Positions 31,931 to 39,988 of a DNA stretch of 39,988 bases are shown one piece after another. A model generated the notes under the pieces. It was given only the letters and a program-made list of their open reading frames with translations, had not been told where the DNA came from and did no database searches. Numbering within the stretch: position 1 is the first letter of the stretch; each line of letters opens with the position of its first letter. The position numbers and the translations under genes were made by a program. The stretch is from Clostridiales bacterium (GTDB taxonomy: Bacteria; Bacillota; Clostridia; Oscillospirales; Oscillospiraceae): contig DXYV01000023.1 of assembly GCA_019415645.1 (NCBI GenBank), positions 1-39,988 on the forward strand. The letters are read 5' to 3'.

Positions 31931-32179
31931 TTATTTTCTGATCTGATCTCCACAGAAGGGGCAGAACTTTCCCACAGGTCCCAATATACCAAGAACATGG
32001 TGACAAAATGGACACTTTATTTTCATAATGCTAACTATAATTCCGACCATAAATATCAATGCTCCAACGGCAGCTAAAAAAGTGAAGGTTTCGTATTTCC
32101 ATATTTGATATCCAAATAAAAGTGCTCCCATAAGCATGATTCCACTCGAAAGGATATTCCAAAACTGTATCTGTTTCAT
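31931..32179 (-). CDS. Small membrane protein with a C-terminal zinc ribbon
   Basis: An 82-residue protein: two hydrophobic segments (about 8-25 and 33-52) and then a zinc ribbon with CPFCH (56-60) and CPFCG (73-77). ATG 32179 has GGGGG upstream. The AT-rich codon use is unlike neighbouring genes, which suggests recent acquisition. Proteins of this shape, annotated only as hypothetical, occur widely in Clostridia. Function unknown. Confidence 0.8.
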   Translation of the reverse strand: MKQIQFWNILSSGIMLMGALLFGYQIWKYETFTFLAAVGALIFMVGIIVSIMKIKCPFCHHVLGILGPVGKFCPFCGDQIRK

Positions 32180-32479
32180 ACTTTATCCCCCTTTTTATGC
32201 AATCGTATCTTATTCATTGTAAAGCCGCCACCATAATGACGTAAAATTTGATAAAAGAAAGCGGTGAGCAATGCCGCCTGCTTTTTCACTGTGCAAGGGG
32301 GCCGTTCGCTCTGCTTTTATCTGGCTACCTATCACTTTTTTCTATTGTGAAAAAAGTATTATGCAAGGCGTGTTAAACAAGCCAATTCCCTTTTTCAAAT
32401 CAGGGCCTGCTGTTTGCTGAACCCGACGGATGTTTCGTATTCACTGCTTCGGTTGAACCGGGACTCCGACGGATTGTGA
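32180..32479. other. AT-rich intergenic stretch with a weak hairpin
   Basis: About 300 bp without a gene between the small zinc-ribbon protein and the foldase promoter. A 9-bp stem ACTTTTTTC/GAAAAAAGT with a 6-nt loop lies at 32334-32357. A weak minus-strand promoter candidate for the zinc-ribbon gene (TACAAT on the minus strand at 32216-32221) is possible. I see no coding potential. Confidence 0.5.
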
Positions 32480-32508
32480 TTGCACTTTTCTCCCTCCGGT
32501 GGTACAAT
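32480..32508 (+). promoter_or_regulatory. Promoter of the PrsA-like foldase gene
   Basis: TTGCAC (32480-32485), 17-bp spacer, TACAAT (32503-32508), 94 bp upstream of the start codon. Confidence 0.8.
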
Positions 32509-32602
32509 ATTGCCTACGAGCCCGGCTTTCGGACCCCGGAACAGCCCAGCATGGGCGGTCCGGCCGGACACGGCGCAAGATTTTTGAAATGGGAGATAGA
32601 CT

Positions 32603-33814
32603 ATGAAGATGAGCAAGAAGTTTCTCAGCCTGGCCCTGGCCGGGGCGCTGGCTCTGGGGCTGACCGCCTGCCAGCAGAGCGACCCCACCGAGGAGCAGGC
32701 CCAGGCTTACGCCCAGCAGGTGGCCGGTCTGGACGCCGATACCGTCCTGTTTACCGTCAACGGCCAGGACGTGACCGCGGAATTTTACCTCTACTGGCTG
32801 GCCAATGACTGCCAGTATTGGGACACCATGAGCTATTACTACAACGGCGCCGGGCTGGACTTTGCCGCCGATGCCATGGAGGGCATGACCAACGCCGAGT
32901 ACCTGAAAAACGATGCACAGTCCATTGCCGCCAGCTATATTCTGCTCTACCAGGAGGCCCAGGCCAAGGACGCCGGCCTGACCGAGGATCAGCAGGCGGA
33001 ATGGGACCAGGCCAGGGAGAACTACATCACCCAAAACGGTCAGGACGCCTATGACCTGCTGCTCCGGCAGAGCGGCGTGTCCGAGACGGTGTTCGAGCAA
33101 ATCGGCACCAGCAACTACCTCTATCAAAATCTGATCGACGCCCTGCCCGCCGAGGAGGCCGCCCAGTACGCTGAGGACAACAACCTCTTCAAGGCCAAGC
33201 ACATCCTGCTGTGCACCGCCCAGGAGAACGAGGACGGCACTGTGACCCTCTCCACCGGCGCCTCCATCACCAACGCCGACGGGACCGCCTACACCGGCAC
33301 GGCGGAGGAGTACAACGCCCAGGTGAAGGCCCAGGCCGAGGACCTGCTGGCCCAGATCGAGGCCTCCGACGACCCCGTGGCTACTTTTGACGAGCTGATG
33401 AACCAGTATTCCGAGGACACCGGCCTGAGCAGCTATCCCGACGGCTACACCTTCACCCCCGAGGATTCCTTTGTGGACGAGTTCAAGGACGCGGTGTACG
33501 CTCTGGACTACAACGAGTACAGCGGACTGGTGGAGAGCGACTACGGCTACCACATCATCCTGCGCACCGACCTGAGCAGCGAATGCATGGCCGACCAGGT
33601 GAACCAGTGGATCGAGAACATGGAGGTCGTCACCACCGAGGCCTATGACGCGCTGGACGCGGGAACGTTCTACACCAACTACCTGGCCTATCAGGAGACG
33701 CTGCTGGCCGAGGAGGACGCTTCCGCCGCTCCTACTGACTCCGCCGCTCCCACCGACAGTGCGGAGCCCGCGGACACGGCCTCTCCGGAGCCCACCGGCA
33801 CTGCCGGCACATGA
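32603..33814 (+). CDS. PrsA/SurA-like peptidylprolyl isomerase lipoprotein
   Basis: A 403-residue extracytoplasmic foldase. Signal peptide with lipobox LTAC (Cys23). The helical chaperone arm occupies about 40-190 (SurA_N-like: FTVNGQDVTAEFYLYWL). A parvulin-type PPIase domain spans about 197-315, from KAKHILLC to YGYHIILRTD, with an insertion (TVTLSTGASITNADGTA) in its first loop. The tail is Ser/Thr/Pro/Ala-rich. It helps fold secreted proteins, possibly the lipoproteins and surface proteins encoded here (inference). ATG 32603 has GGGAGA upstream; ATG 32609 two codons later is an alternative. A foldase following mfd is common in Firmicutes. Confidence 0.9.
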   Translation: MKMSKKFLSLALAGALALGLTACQQSDPTEEQAQAYAQQVAGLDADTVLFTVNGQDVTAEFYLYWLANDCQYWDTMSYYYNGAGLDFAADAMEGMTNAEYLKNDAQSIAASYILLYQEAQAKDAGLTEDQQAEWDQARENYITQNGQDAYDLLLRQSGVSETVFEQIGTSNYLYQNLIDALPAEEAAQYAEDNNLFKAKHILLCTAQENEDGTVTLSTGASITNADGTAYTGTAEEYNAQVKAQAEDLLAQIEASDDPVATFDELMNQYSEDTGLSSYPDGYTFTPEDSFVDEFKDAVYALDYNEYSGLVESDYGYHIILRTDLSSECMADQVNQWIENMEVVTTEAYDALDAGTFYTNYLAYQETLLAEEDASAAPTDSAAPTDSAEPADTASPEPTGTAGT

Positions 33815-33832
33815 TTCTTTCCCGACCCATCG

Positions 33833-33873
33833 CGGCCCGGGGCAGAGAGCTTCTCTGCCCCGGGCCGTTTTTT
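33833..33873 (+). terminator. Intrinsic terminator after the foldase gene
   Basis: A perfect 15-bp stem (33833-33847 with 33853-33867), 5-nt loop and six Ts (33868-33873). Confidence 0.95.
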
Positions 33874-33991
33874 GTCCTATTGTGGGGAATGGGGCGGCTT
33901 TGTGCCGGGCGGGACAACTTGGTCAGGATACGGCAAATTTTTCCTTCTCATGGACATATACTGGGAACGAGCAAACAAAGGAGTGTTGTCC

Positions 33992-36643
33992 ATGAGCGCA
34001 TGGTACGCAAAGACGGAACAAGCGGTGCTGGAGGAGCTGGAGGTCAACCGCCGGACGGGGCTCTCTGCCCGGGAAGCGGACAAGCGGCTGGAGCGGTACG
34101 GTCCCAACCAGCTGGCCGGCGGCCGGCGGAAAAGCCTGCTGCGCCGCTTCCTGGATCAGATGCGGGACCCCATGATTCTGGTGCTGCTGGCGGCGGCGGT
34201 GCTCTCCCTGCTGGCCAGCGGCGGCGAGGACTGGATCGAGTCTGTCATCATTCTGGTCATTGTGGCCGTCAACGCCTGTCTCTCCATTGCACAGGAGAAC
34301 AACGCGGAGAAGGCCCTGGAGGCCCTGCGGAACATGTCCGCGCCCCTGGCGCGGGTGCTGCGGGACGGGGCCCAGCTCCGGCTGGAGACCGCCCGGCTGG
34401 TTCCCGGAGACATCATTCTGCTGGAAGCCGGCGACCTGATTCCCGCCGACGCCCGCATTCTGGAGTGCTCCGGCCTGAAAGCGGACGAGTCCGCCATGAC
34501 CGGCGAGTCGGCTCCGGTGTCCAAGTCGGCGGCGGGCGCGCTGCCTCCGGACACCGCCCTGGGCGACCGGGTCAATATGCTTCTGGCCTCCACCGTGGTC
34601 ACCAACGGGCGGGCCACCGCCGTCGTCACCGCCACCGGCATGGAGACGGAGATGGGCCGCATCGCCGGCCTGCTGCTGGACGAGGGGGAAACCGACACTC
34701 CCCTCCAGCGGAAGATGGGGGAGATCTCCAAAACCCTGTCCTTTCTGTGCCTGGCGGTATGCGCCGTCATGTTCGGCGTGGGCCTGCTCCAGGGCAAGGG
34801 GATGCTGGACATGTTCCTCACCGCCGTATCTCTGGCGGTGGCTGCCATTCCGGAGGGCCTGCCCGCCATTGTCACCATCGTCCTGGCCCTGGGGGTCCAG
34901 CGGATGGTGAAGCACCATGCCATCGTGAAAAAGCTGCCCGCCGTGGAGACCCTGGGCTGCGCCGGCGTGATCTGCTCGGACAAGACGGGCACCCTGACCC
35001 AAAACAAGATGACCGTGGTGGAGGTGTGGTGCCGCAGCGCCGCCCACCGCGCCGCCACCCTGACCGTAGGGGCCCTGTGCAGCGACGCGGTCCTGACCGC
35101 CGGGCCGGGCGGCCCCACCATGACCGGAGACCCCACGGAGGCCGCCCTGGTAGAGGCGGCCTGGCGGGCCGGTCTGGACAAGAACCAGCTGGAGCGGGAG
35201 GCGCCCCGGCAGGGGGAGATTCCCTTTGACTCCGAGCGCAAGCTCATGACCACGGTCCACCCCCACGGCAGCGGCTGGCGGGTACTGGTCAAGGGTGCGC
35301 CCGACGTGCTGCTGCGCCGCTGCACCCGTGCGCTGGACCGGGGCGTGGTCCCCATGACCGGCGCGCTGGCCCAATCCATCGCCGCCGCCAACGAGGCCAT
35401 GGCCGGGCGCGCCCTGCGGGTGCTGGGCTGCGCCTACAAGGATCTGCCCGCCTTCCCTGCCCTGAATGCGGACGAGCTGGAACGCGGCCTGACCTTCTGC
35501 GGCCTGGTGGGGATGATCGACCCGCCCCGCCAGGAGGTCAAGGGGGCGGTAGCCGCCTGTTATGACGCCGGGATTCGCCCGGTGATGATTACCGGGGACC
35601 ACAAGCTGACCGCCGTGGCCATCGCCCGGGAGCTGGACATCTTCCGGGACGGGGACCTGGCCCTCACCGGCGAGGACCTGGATTTCATGCCCCAGGAGCT
35701 GCTGGAGCAGGAGGTGCATCGGTTTTCCGTCTATGCCCGGGTGTCCCCGGAGCATAAGATGCGAATCGTCAAGGCGTGGCAGAAGCGCGGCATGGTGGTG
35801 GCTATGACCGGCGACGGCGTCAACGACGCCCCCGCCCTGAAGGCGGCGGACATCGGCTGCGCCATGGGCATCTCGGGCACCGATGTGGCCAAGGGCGCGG
35901 CGGACATGATCCTCACCGACGACAACTTCGCCACCATCGTGGAGGCGGTGGAGCAGGGCCGGGGCATCTACGCCAACATCAAAAAAGCCATCCACTATCT
36001 GCTCTCGTGCAACATCGGCGAGATCATCACCATCTTTCTGGCCACGGTGCTGGGCTTTCGCCAGATGCCCCTGGCGGCGGTACAGCTGCTGTGGCTCAAC
36101 CTGGTCACCGATTCCCTGCCCGCCCTGGCCCTGGGCATGGAGCCGGTGGAGGCAGGCGTCATGCGCCAGAAGCCCCGCTCGGCCTCGGAGAGCCTGTTCA
36201 GCCGTTCCTTTTCCATCCGGCTGGCCTGGCAGGGCATCATGGTGGGCTTTGTGACCCTGACCGCCTACTGGCTGGGGGAGTTCGTCCTCTCCGACCCGTC
36301 CGCTGCCGGCGGCGTGGCCAATACCATGGCCTTCGCCACCCTGACCATCAGCCAGCTGTTCCACGCCTTTGACGTGCGCAGCGAGGACCGCTCCCTCTTC
36401 GCCATCGGGGTCTTTTCCAACCCGGCCATGAACAAGGCCTTTCTCATCGGTATGGCCCTCCAGCTATCGGTGCTCCTGCTGCCGCCGCTCCAGCTGGTGT
36501 TTCAGGTGGTCGGCCTGACGCCGGTCCAGTGGCTGGCCGTGTTCGGACTGAGCCTGCTGCCCGTGGCCGTGTGCGAGGCCGAGAAGGCCCTGCGCCGGAT
36601 GCGGCGGAAGGCGCCGGTCCATCTGGCGAACAGCCGACGGTAA
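33992..36643 (+). CDS. P2A-type cation-transporting ATPase (Ca2+ pump-like)
   Basis: An 883-residue plasma-membrane P-type ATPase of the SERCA-like class, probably exporting Ca2+. All catalytic motifs are present: actuator TGES (170-173), membrane-segment-4 PEGLP (287-291, typical of Ca2+ pumps), phosphorylation loop DKTGTLT with Asp330, KGAPD for nucleotide binding, TGDHK and the hinge TGDGVNDAP (606-614). The sixth-segment NLVTDSLPALALG and the C-terminal cation-ATPase domain follow. Start ATG 33992 has AAAGGAG upstream; the open frame extends back to 33872 across the preceding terminator, which is not credible. A -10 candidate TATACT is at 33957-33962. It serves as an intact contrast to the motif-less relative at 2124. 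Confidence 0.93.
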   Translation: MSAWYAKTEQAVLEELEVNRRTGLSAREADKRLERYGPNQLAGGRRKSLLRRFLDQMRDPMILVLLAAAVLSLLASGGEDWIESVIILVIVAVNACLSIAQENNAEKALEALRNMSAPLARVLRDGAQLRLETARLVPGDIILLEAGDLIPADARILECSGLKADESAMTGESAPVSKSAAGALPPDTALGDRVNMLLASTVVTNGRATAVVTATGMETEMGRIAGLLLDEGETDTPLQRKMGEISKTLSFLCLAVCAVMFGVGLLQGKGMLDMFLTAVSLAVAAIPEGLPAIVTIVLALGVQRMVKHHAIVKKLPAVETLGCAGVICSDKTGTLTQNKMTVVEVWCRSAAHRAATLTVGALCSDAVLTAGPGGPTMTGDPTEAALVEAAWRAGLDKNQLEREAPRQGEIPFDSERKLMTTVHPHGSGWRVLVKGAPDVLLRRCTRALDRGVVPMTGALAQSIAAANEAMAGRALRVLGCAYKDLPAFPALNADELERGLTFCGLVGMIDPPRQEVKGAVAACYDAGIRPVMITGDHKLTAVAIARELDIFRDGDLALTGEDLDFMPQELLEQEVHRFSVYARVSPEHKMRIVKAWQKRGMVVAMTGDGVNDAPALKAADIGCAMGISGTDVAKGAADMILTDDNFATIVEAVEQGRGIYANIKKAIHYLLSCNIGEIITIFLATVLGFRQMPLAAVQLLWLNLVTDSLPALALGMEPVEAGVMRQKPRSASESLFSRSFSIRLAWQGIMVGFVTLTAYWLGEFVLSDPSAAGGVANTMAFATLTISQLFHAFDVRSEDRSLFAIGVFSNPAMNKAFLIGMALQLSVLLLPPLQLVFQVVGLTPVQWLAVFGLSLLPVAVCEAEKALRRMRRKAPVHLANSRR

Positions 36644-36661
36644 TACGCAGACCACGCGGAA

Positions 36662-36687
36662 GGCCCGCGCCGGTTTCGGCGCGGGCC
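36662..36687. terminator. Hairpin after the Ca2+ ATPase gene
   Basis: A perfect 11-bp GC stem (36662-36672 with 36677-36687) and GTTT loop, between the ATPase stop (36643) and the stop of the minus gene at 36713. The plus-strand T run is delayed (TGACATTGTTTT). Confidence 0.75.
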
Positions 36688-36712
36688 TGACATTGTTTTG
36701 GCACAAGGGTAC

Positions 36713-37153
36713 TTAGATAGAAAAATGAAACGTCTCTACATAAAAATCACGGGCATCCAGCCGGTGGACGATCAGCCAATTCTCCTGTTGGCCAAGAATC
36801 CGCCACCGGGATCGCTGCAAGTCGTCCTGACCGCCTTTGGTATAATAAATCGTAAGAAAGACCATATCCCCGCGCGCCACCGGCTCCATGGACAAACCGG
36901 ACCGCGATTCGATGGGATACCAGGTCTCCTCCTGGTCTATCTGGTACCACCGGAGCTGAACATTTGATCTGGTCGGCTGGAAGAGTATCTGTCCGGCTTC
37001 GTGATCAAAGGTCACCTCAATATCATAGGTCGGGGTGCTGTGATACCACAAGACCAAAAGGATCGCGCCTAAGACCGCCAAGAACAAAAGCAGCTTTCGC
37101 GCTGTGACGCGCTTCGGTTTCTCTTCCATAATACAAACGATCATCCTATCCAC
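36713..37153 (-). CDS. Membrane-anchored protein of unknown function
   Basis: Up to 146 residues: a short basic N-terminus, one hydrophobic segment (about 20-37) and an exported beta-rich domain (YDIEVTFDHEAGQILF, RWYQIDQEETWYPIE, FLTIYYTKGGQDDL). The start is ambiguous: GTG 37153, ATG 37144 or ATG 37129, none with a well-spaced ribosome site. It lies 12 bp after the 450-residue secreted protein on the same strand, so the two likely form an operon, possibly with coupled translation. I do not recognise a family. The DNA is less GC-rich than the ATPase gene next to it. Confidence 0.75.
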   Translation of the reverse strand: MDRMIVCIMEEKPKRVTARKLLLFLAVLGAILLVLWYHSTPTYDIEVTFDHEAGQILFQPTRSNVQLRWYQIDQEETWYPIESRSGLSMEPVARGDMVFLTIYYTKGGQDDLQRSRWRILGQQENWLIVHRLDARDFYVETFHFSI

Positions 37154-37165
37154 ATGAAATACAAA

Positions 37166-38518
37166 TTATCGGAAATTATAATCCAGATAAATCCGGAGCA
37201 GCTCTTCCGGATCAGAGGAAGTGATCTCTCTTGTTTGGACCGGGATATCCTCATTGTTAATAATCGCTTCTGCCACGTCCTGTTGGCTTCCGCATATGCG
37301 CCTAATCGAGTCCGCCCAGCCTTCCCCATCTTGAGAGAGATTTCGCTCTACACAAAAGTATTCTCCATCTTCCGTCTCCTGCACGACAAATTGTGCGTAA
37401 TATCCGCCGCTTCCAAAATTATAAACGGGATTTTCCTTGTCATCGAGACCTGTTGCCAAATCGTAATAGTCGAAGTCGCGTAACAGGCACACATAATTGA
37501 TACACCCTTCCTCATCTTCATACTCTGTAATCAGCGTCAGAGAAGGCAAAATTAAATCCGTTTCATTTTCAAATATGCTATAAGCATCCACTGCCGCATC
37601 ATAAAGTGCGGCATCCATTCCCTCTAAACCGAACATCTTACTCGATGGCCGCGGTAAGGTATTCTCCTTCTTCGGTTCCGTCAAAAGCACAGCGGGGTCT
37701 TCCTCGAACGCAGCCCGGAACTCCGGCGCATTGTTTGCCTTTACGACAAAATCCCCGGAAATGCTCTGGATATAGAAGGGAATCCCCCAGCTGACCGGGA
37801 CCGAATAGCAGACGGTCTCGGCCGTCGTTTCCTCCAGAACGTAGCTTATGTGGTGGGAGGCCGTCCCGGTGCGCGTATCGACGCGGTCATACTCCACCCG
37901 GAGGACAGCGCCGTAAAAAATCCCCACCGCGGCCTGATGGGTCACCATCTGCCCGTCTGTCAGCACCGCGTCATAGCCCGCAGCCCGGAAGGTGATGGAA
38001 TCCCGTTTGGACACGTCCCCGGTCAGCTGAAGGCCGTCCAGCTCTTCCCCGGACTCCACCCCCATCGTAAGGGTCTCCGAATAGCTCTCCGAACTTCCGG
38101 CGTTTACCTCCGTCAGATAGCATCCCTTCTGCGGACCGTAGGTCCGGGCGATCGAGCAGACCACGTTTTCCAGGTGCCTGCCGCCGTCCACGGCCTCTGC
38201 GGCCGCGCACGCCGCATCCAACCGCGCTTCCGCGCAGAGCAGGGCAAGGTCCGACAGAAAACCGGAGAAATCATAGCCTTCGCAGCCCAAATTGGCGATG
38301 GCCGTCCTCTTGACCGTCTCCAGATTTGTTTCGTCGATCCAGCGGAGCGCGTTTCCGGTGTGCTCCGTGATCCGCGCCGTCTCAGCGGGATAGGTCTCAG
38401 TCAGGGTCTGCAGCGCGGCCGGGCCGACCAGAACTGCGTCCCCCGGAGCTGCGCCTCCCCCCAGCCAAAGACTCAGAGACAGGAGCAGGGCCGTTACAAA
38501 AGAAATCAGCGGTTCCAT
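37166..38518 (-). CDS. Secreted protein of unknown function
   Basis: A 450-residue protein with an N-terminal signal sequence (FVTALLLSLSLWLGGGAAPG) and no later membrane segment or lipobox. A helical, Cys-containing N-terminal region (about 30-130: LGCEGYDFSGFLSDLALLCAEA) is followed by beta-rich segments (SITFRAAGYDAVL, ISYVLEETTAETVCYSVPV) and an acidic, Tyr-rich C-terminal half. I do not recognise the family. ATG 38518 has GGGAGGG upstream. GC content falls visibly from the 5' half (about 37850-38518) to the 3' half (37166-37700), which together with the small downstream gene suggests a mosaic or acquired segment. Confidence 0.8.
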   Translation of the reverse strand: MEPLISFVTALLLSLSLWLGGGAAPGDAVLVGPAALQTLTETYPAETARITEHTGNALRWIDETNLETVKRTAIANLGCEGYDFSGFLSDLALLCAEARLDAACAAAEAVDGGRHLENVVCSIARTYGPQKGCYLTEVNAGSSESYSETLTMGVESGEELDGLQLTGDVSKRDSITFRAAGYDAVLTDGQMVTHQAAVGIFYGAVLRVEYDRVDTRTGTASHHISYVLEETTAETVCYSVPVSWGIPFYIQSISGDFVVKANNAPEFRAAFEEDPAVLLTEPKKENTLPRPSSKMFGLEGMDAALYDAAVDAYSIFENETDLILPSLTLITEYEDEEGCINYVCLLRDFDYYDLATGLDDKENPVYNFGSGGYYAQFVVQETEDGEYFCVERNLSQDGEGWADSIRRICGSQQDVAEAIINNEDIPVQTREITSSDPEELLRIYLDYNFR

Positions 38519-38652
38519 GCGTGTTCCCTCCCTTTCTTTATAATAACGATTCCATCCCCCAAAATCTCACCACATTGGCTATACAAATTTGGTTATACCG
38601 CATCAGTTTTCTCGTTTTTCCTCTTTTGCTCCAAATTGTAATTTTTTTGTTG

Positions 38653-38680
38653 TTGACCAATCGGTTCCATCGGGTACAAT
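38653..38680 (+). promoter_or_regulatory. Promoter of the CapA-family gene
   Basis: TTGACC (38653-38658), 16-bp spacer, TACAAT (38675-38680), 44 bp before the start codon. Confidence 0.75.
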
Positions 38681-38724
38681 GGCAGAGACAGACCGGCGCG
38701 GCCGGACCGAAGGGAGGGGAGCGG

Positions 38725-39988
38725 ATGAGCCTTTACAGCGGAAATGGAAAACGGGTGGCCGGCCGGGACCGTGCGCGCCCGGCCCGGGGCGGGAAACGCC
38801 TGAAGCCCCGCTCCCGCGGACCGCGCGTGCTGGGCGGACTGCTGGCACTGCTCCTGCTGGCCGGCGGTCTGACCCTGGCGGCCTGGTATCTCCCGGCGGT
38901 CCCCGGGACGGGATCGGCCCAGACCCTCCCCCCTACGGCTCAGACCGGTCCGGATAGTTCTCCGTCCCCCTCCCCGGACGTTCCGGCCAGCGCGACGCTT
39001 CCCGGGGCCGCGGAGCCGTCTCCCACTCCGTCGGAACCGGCGGAGCAGCCGGAGGACGGACGCTTTGTGCTCAGCTTCGCCGGCGACTGCACCCTGGGCA
39101 CGGAGCACGACCGCTGGGGCTCCAGCGGTTCCTTCCCCGATGTGGTGGGGGAGGACTACGCCTATCCCCTCTCCGGGGTCCAGACGCTATTCGCATCGGA
39201 CGATTTTACCTTTGTCAATCTGGAAGGGGCCCTGACCGATTACAACGTCCCGGCCGAAAAGCTCTTCCGCTTCCGGGGGCCGCCGGCCTACGGGCAGATT
39301 CTGGCGCTGGGCAGCGTGGAGGGCGTGACCCTGGCCAACAACCACACCCTGGACTATGGCAAAACCGGTCTGGCCGACACCCGCAAGACCCTGGAGGCCC
39401 TGGGCATCGCCGCCGCCGGCGACGGCGAGACCTTCCTGTTTACCACGGAACGGGGTCTGAAGGTGGGGGTCTACGCCGCCTATCACATCAGCCGTGCGGG
39501 GATTCAGACCGGCATCGCCCATCTTCAGGAGCAGGGCGCCGAGGTGATCATCGCCGCCTTCCACAGCGGAACGGAAAACTCCTATGTCCCCACCGACAAC
39601 CAGCGCGCCTTTTTCCGCTATGCGGCGGAGTGCGGGGCGCACATCGTTTACAACAGCCACCCCCACGTGCTTCAGCCCATGGAGTATTACGGCGAGAGCG
39701 TGATCTTTTACAGCCTGGGCAATTTCTGCTACGGCGGCAACCGCAATCCGTCGGACAAGGACACCGCCGTGATTCAGGTGACGGTGGAGCGGCAGGCGGA
39801 CGGCTCGGTCAAGCTGGACGGCGTGACCGCCTATCCCTGCTCAGTCAGCAGCCGGAGCGACCGCAACGACTTCCGCCCTACCCTCTGTGAGCCGGGCAGC
39901 CCGCAGGCCGACCGGGTGACGCGCAAGCTGGACGGGACCTACCGGCCGCCGGTCCAGCCCTCCCCATCCCCGGAGCCCACCGTCGCCC
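38725..39988 (+). CDS. CapA-family protein (metallophosphatase-like), 3' end outside window
   Basis: At least 421 residues; no stop before the window ends. A basic cytosolic N-terminus, one membrane segment (about 35-57), a Pro/Ser/Thr linker (60-112), then a CapA domain from about 114. Family motifs are present: FAGDCTLG (118-125), VNLEGAL (164-170), LANNHTLDYG (203-212), AAGDG (230-234), FHSGTE (279-284) and YNSHPHVLQP (309-318) with YSLGNF after it, the metal-binding pattern of the calcineurin-like fold. CapA of Bacillus anthracis takes part in poly-gamma-glutamate synthesis or transport, but many single-gene relatives have no known role, and no capB/capC is seen here. ATG 38725 has GGAGGGG upstream. 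Confidence 0.9.
   Translation, partial: MSLYSGNGKRVAGRDRARPARGGKRLKPRSRGPRVLGGLLALLLLAGGLTLAAWYLPAVPGTGSAQTLPPTAQTGPDSSPSPSPDVPASATLPGAAEPSPTPSEPAEQPEDGRFVLSFAGDCTLGTEHDRWGSSGSFPDVVGEDYAYPLSGVQTLFASDDFTFVNLEGALTDYNVPAEKLFRFRGPPAYGQILALGSVEGVTLANNHTLDYGKTGLADTRKTLEALGIAAAGDGETFLFTTERGLKVGVYAAYHISRAGIQTGIAHLQEQGAEVIIAAFHSGTENSYVPTDNQRAFFRYAAECGAHIVYNSHPHVLQPMEYYGESVIFYSLGNFCYGGNRNPSDKDTAVIQVTVERQADGSVKLDGVTAYPCSVSSRSDRNDFRPTLCEPGSPQADRVTRKLDGTYRPPVQPSPSPEPTVA

Noticed and set aside
33923..36364. An 813-codon open frame on the minus strand opposite the Ca2+ ATPase
   Set aside because: A shadow of a gene with all P-type motifs on the other strand; composition is typical of antisense frames at high GC.

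Overview
The window reads as chromosomal core DNA of a high-GC (roughly 60%) Gram-positive gut anaerobe of the class Clostridia, most likely family Oscillospiraceae (Flavonifractor, Lawsonibacter or Dysosmobacter relatives). This is inferred from the GC-rich codon use, strong Shine-Dalgarno sites, many lipoproteins, a sortase-type surface protein, DUF4358 and DUF1576 proteins, and a firmicute glmU-prs-pth-mfd gene order. I saw no tRNA, rRNA, CRISPR array, transposase or phage gene. Both ends cut genes: ftsH on the left and a capA-like gene on the right.

Layout. (1) 1-4.6 kb: ftsH (minus) diverges from rlmB, a degenerate P-type-ATPase-like membrane protein and a small XRE regulator, ending in a strong bidirectional terminator. 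(2) 4.6-9.5 kb, all minus: a DUF4358 lipoprotein and an SGNH-hydrolase lipoprotein, a YjjG-type HAD nucleotidase with a two-gene ThrE-type exporter, a mosaic intergenic repeat, and an orphan lipoprotein. (3) 9.7-15.1 kb: a 1,714-residue surface protein (von Willebrand A head, about eleven MucBP-like repeats, C-terminal APETG sorting signal) read from behind a cyclic-di-GMP-I (GEMM-I) riboswitch. (4) 15.2-19.6 kb: an SLC13-like permease, a zinc-ribbon miniprotein, a PfkB sugar kinase and a Na/Pi cotransporter with a PhoU tail. (5) 19.6-24.5 kb: an unrecognised protein with an EF-hand loop, gap, and an operon of a histidine-kinase-like ATPase plus a DUF1576 membrane protein. (6) 24.6-33.8 kb: a stand-alone GlmU acetyltransferase half, prs, a second mosaic repeat, pth, a small divergent pair with twin operators, mfd, a partial duplication of the mfd 3' end, a small zinc-ribbon membrane protein and a PrsA-like foldase lipoprotein. 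(7) 33.9-40 kb: a P2A-type Ca2+ ATPase, two unrecognised minus-strand proteins and the capA-like gene.

The genes are mostly housekeeping: proteolysis and rRNA modification, translation quality (pth), transcription-coupled repair (mfd), nucleotide and cell-wall precursor supply (prs, glmU-like), glycolysis (gap) and ion transport. The least ordinary content is the c-di-GMP riboswitch controlling a giant wall-anchored adhesin whose vWA head carries two cysteine-rich insertions; an apparently catalytically dead P-type ATPase relative; the two block-shuffled intergenic elements; and the twin 17-bp operator sites at the XRE locus. Promoters, terminators, operators and the riboswitch were called by eye from sequence. 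No database search or folding program was run.
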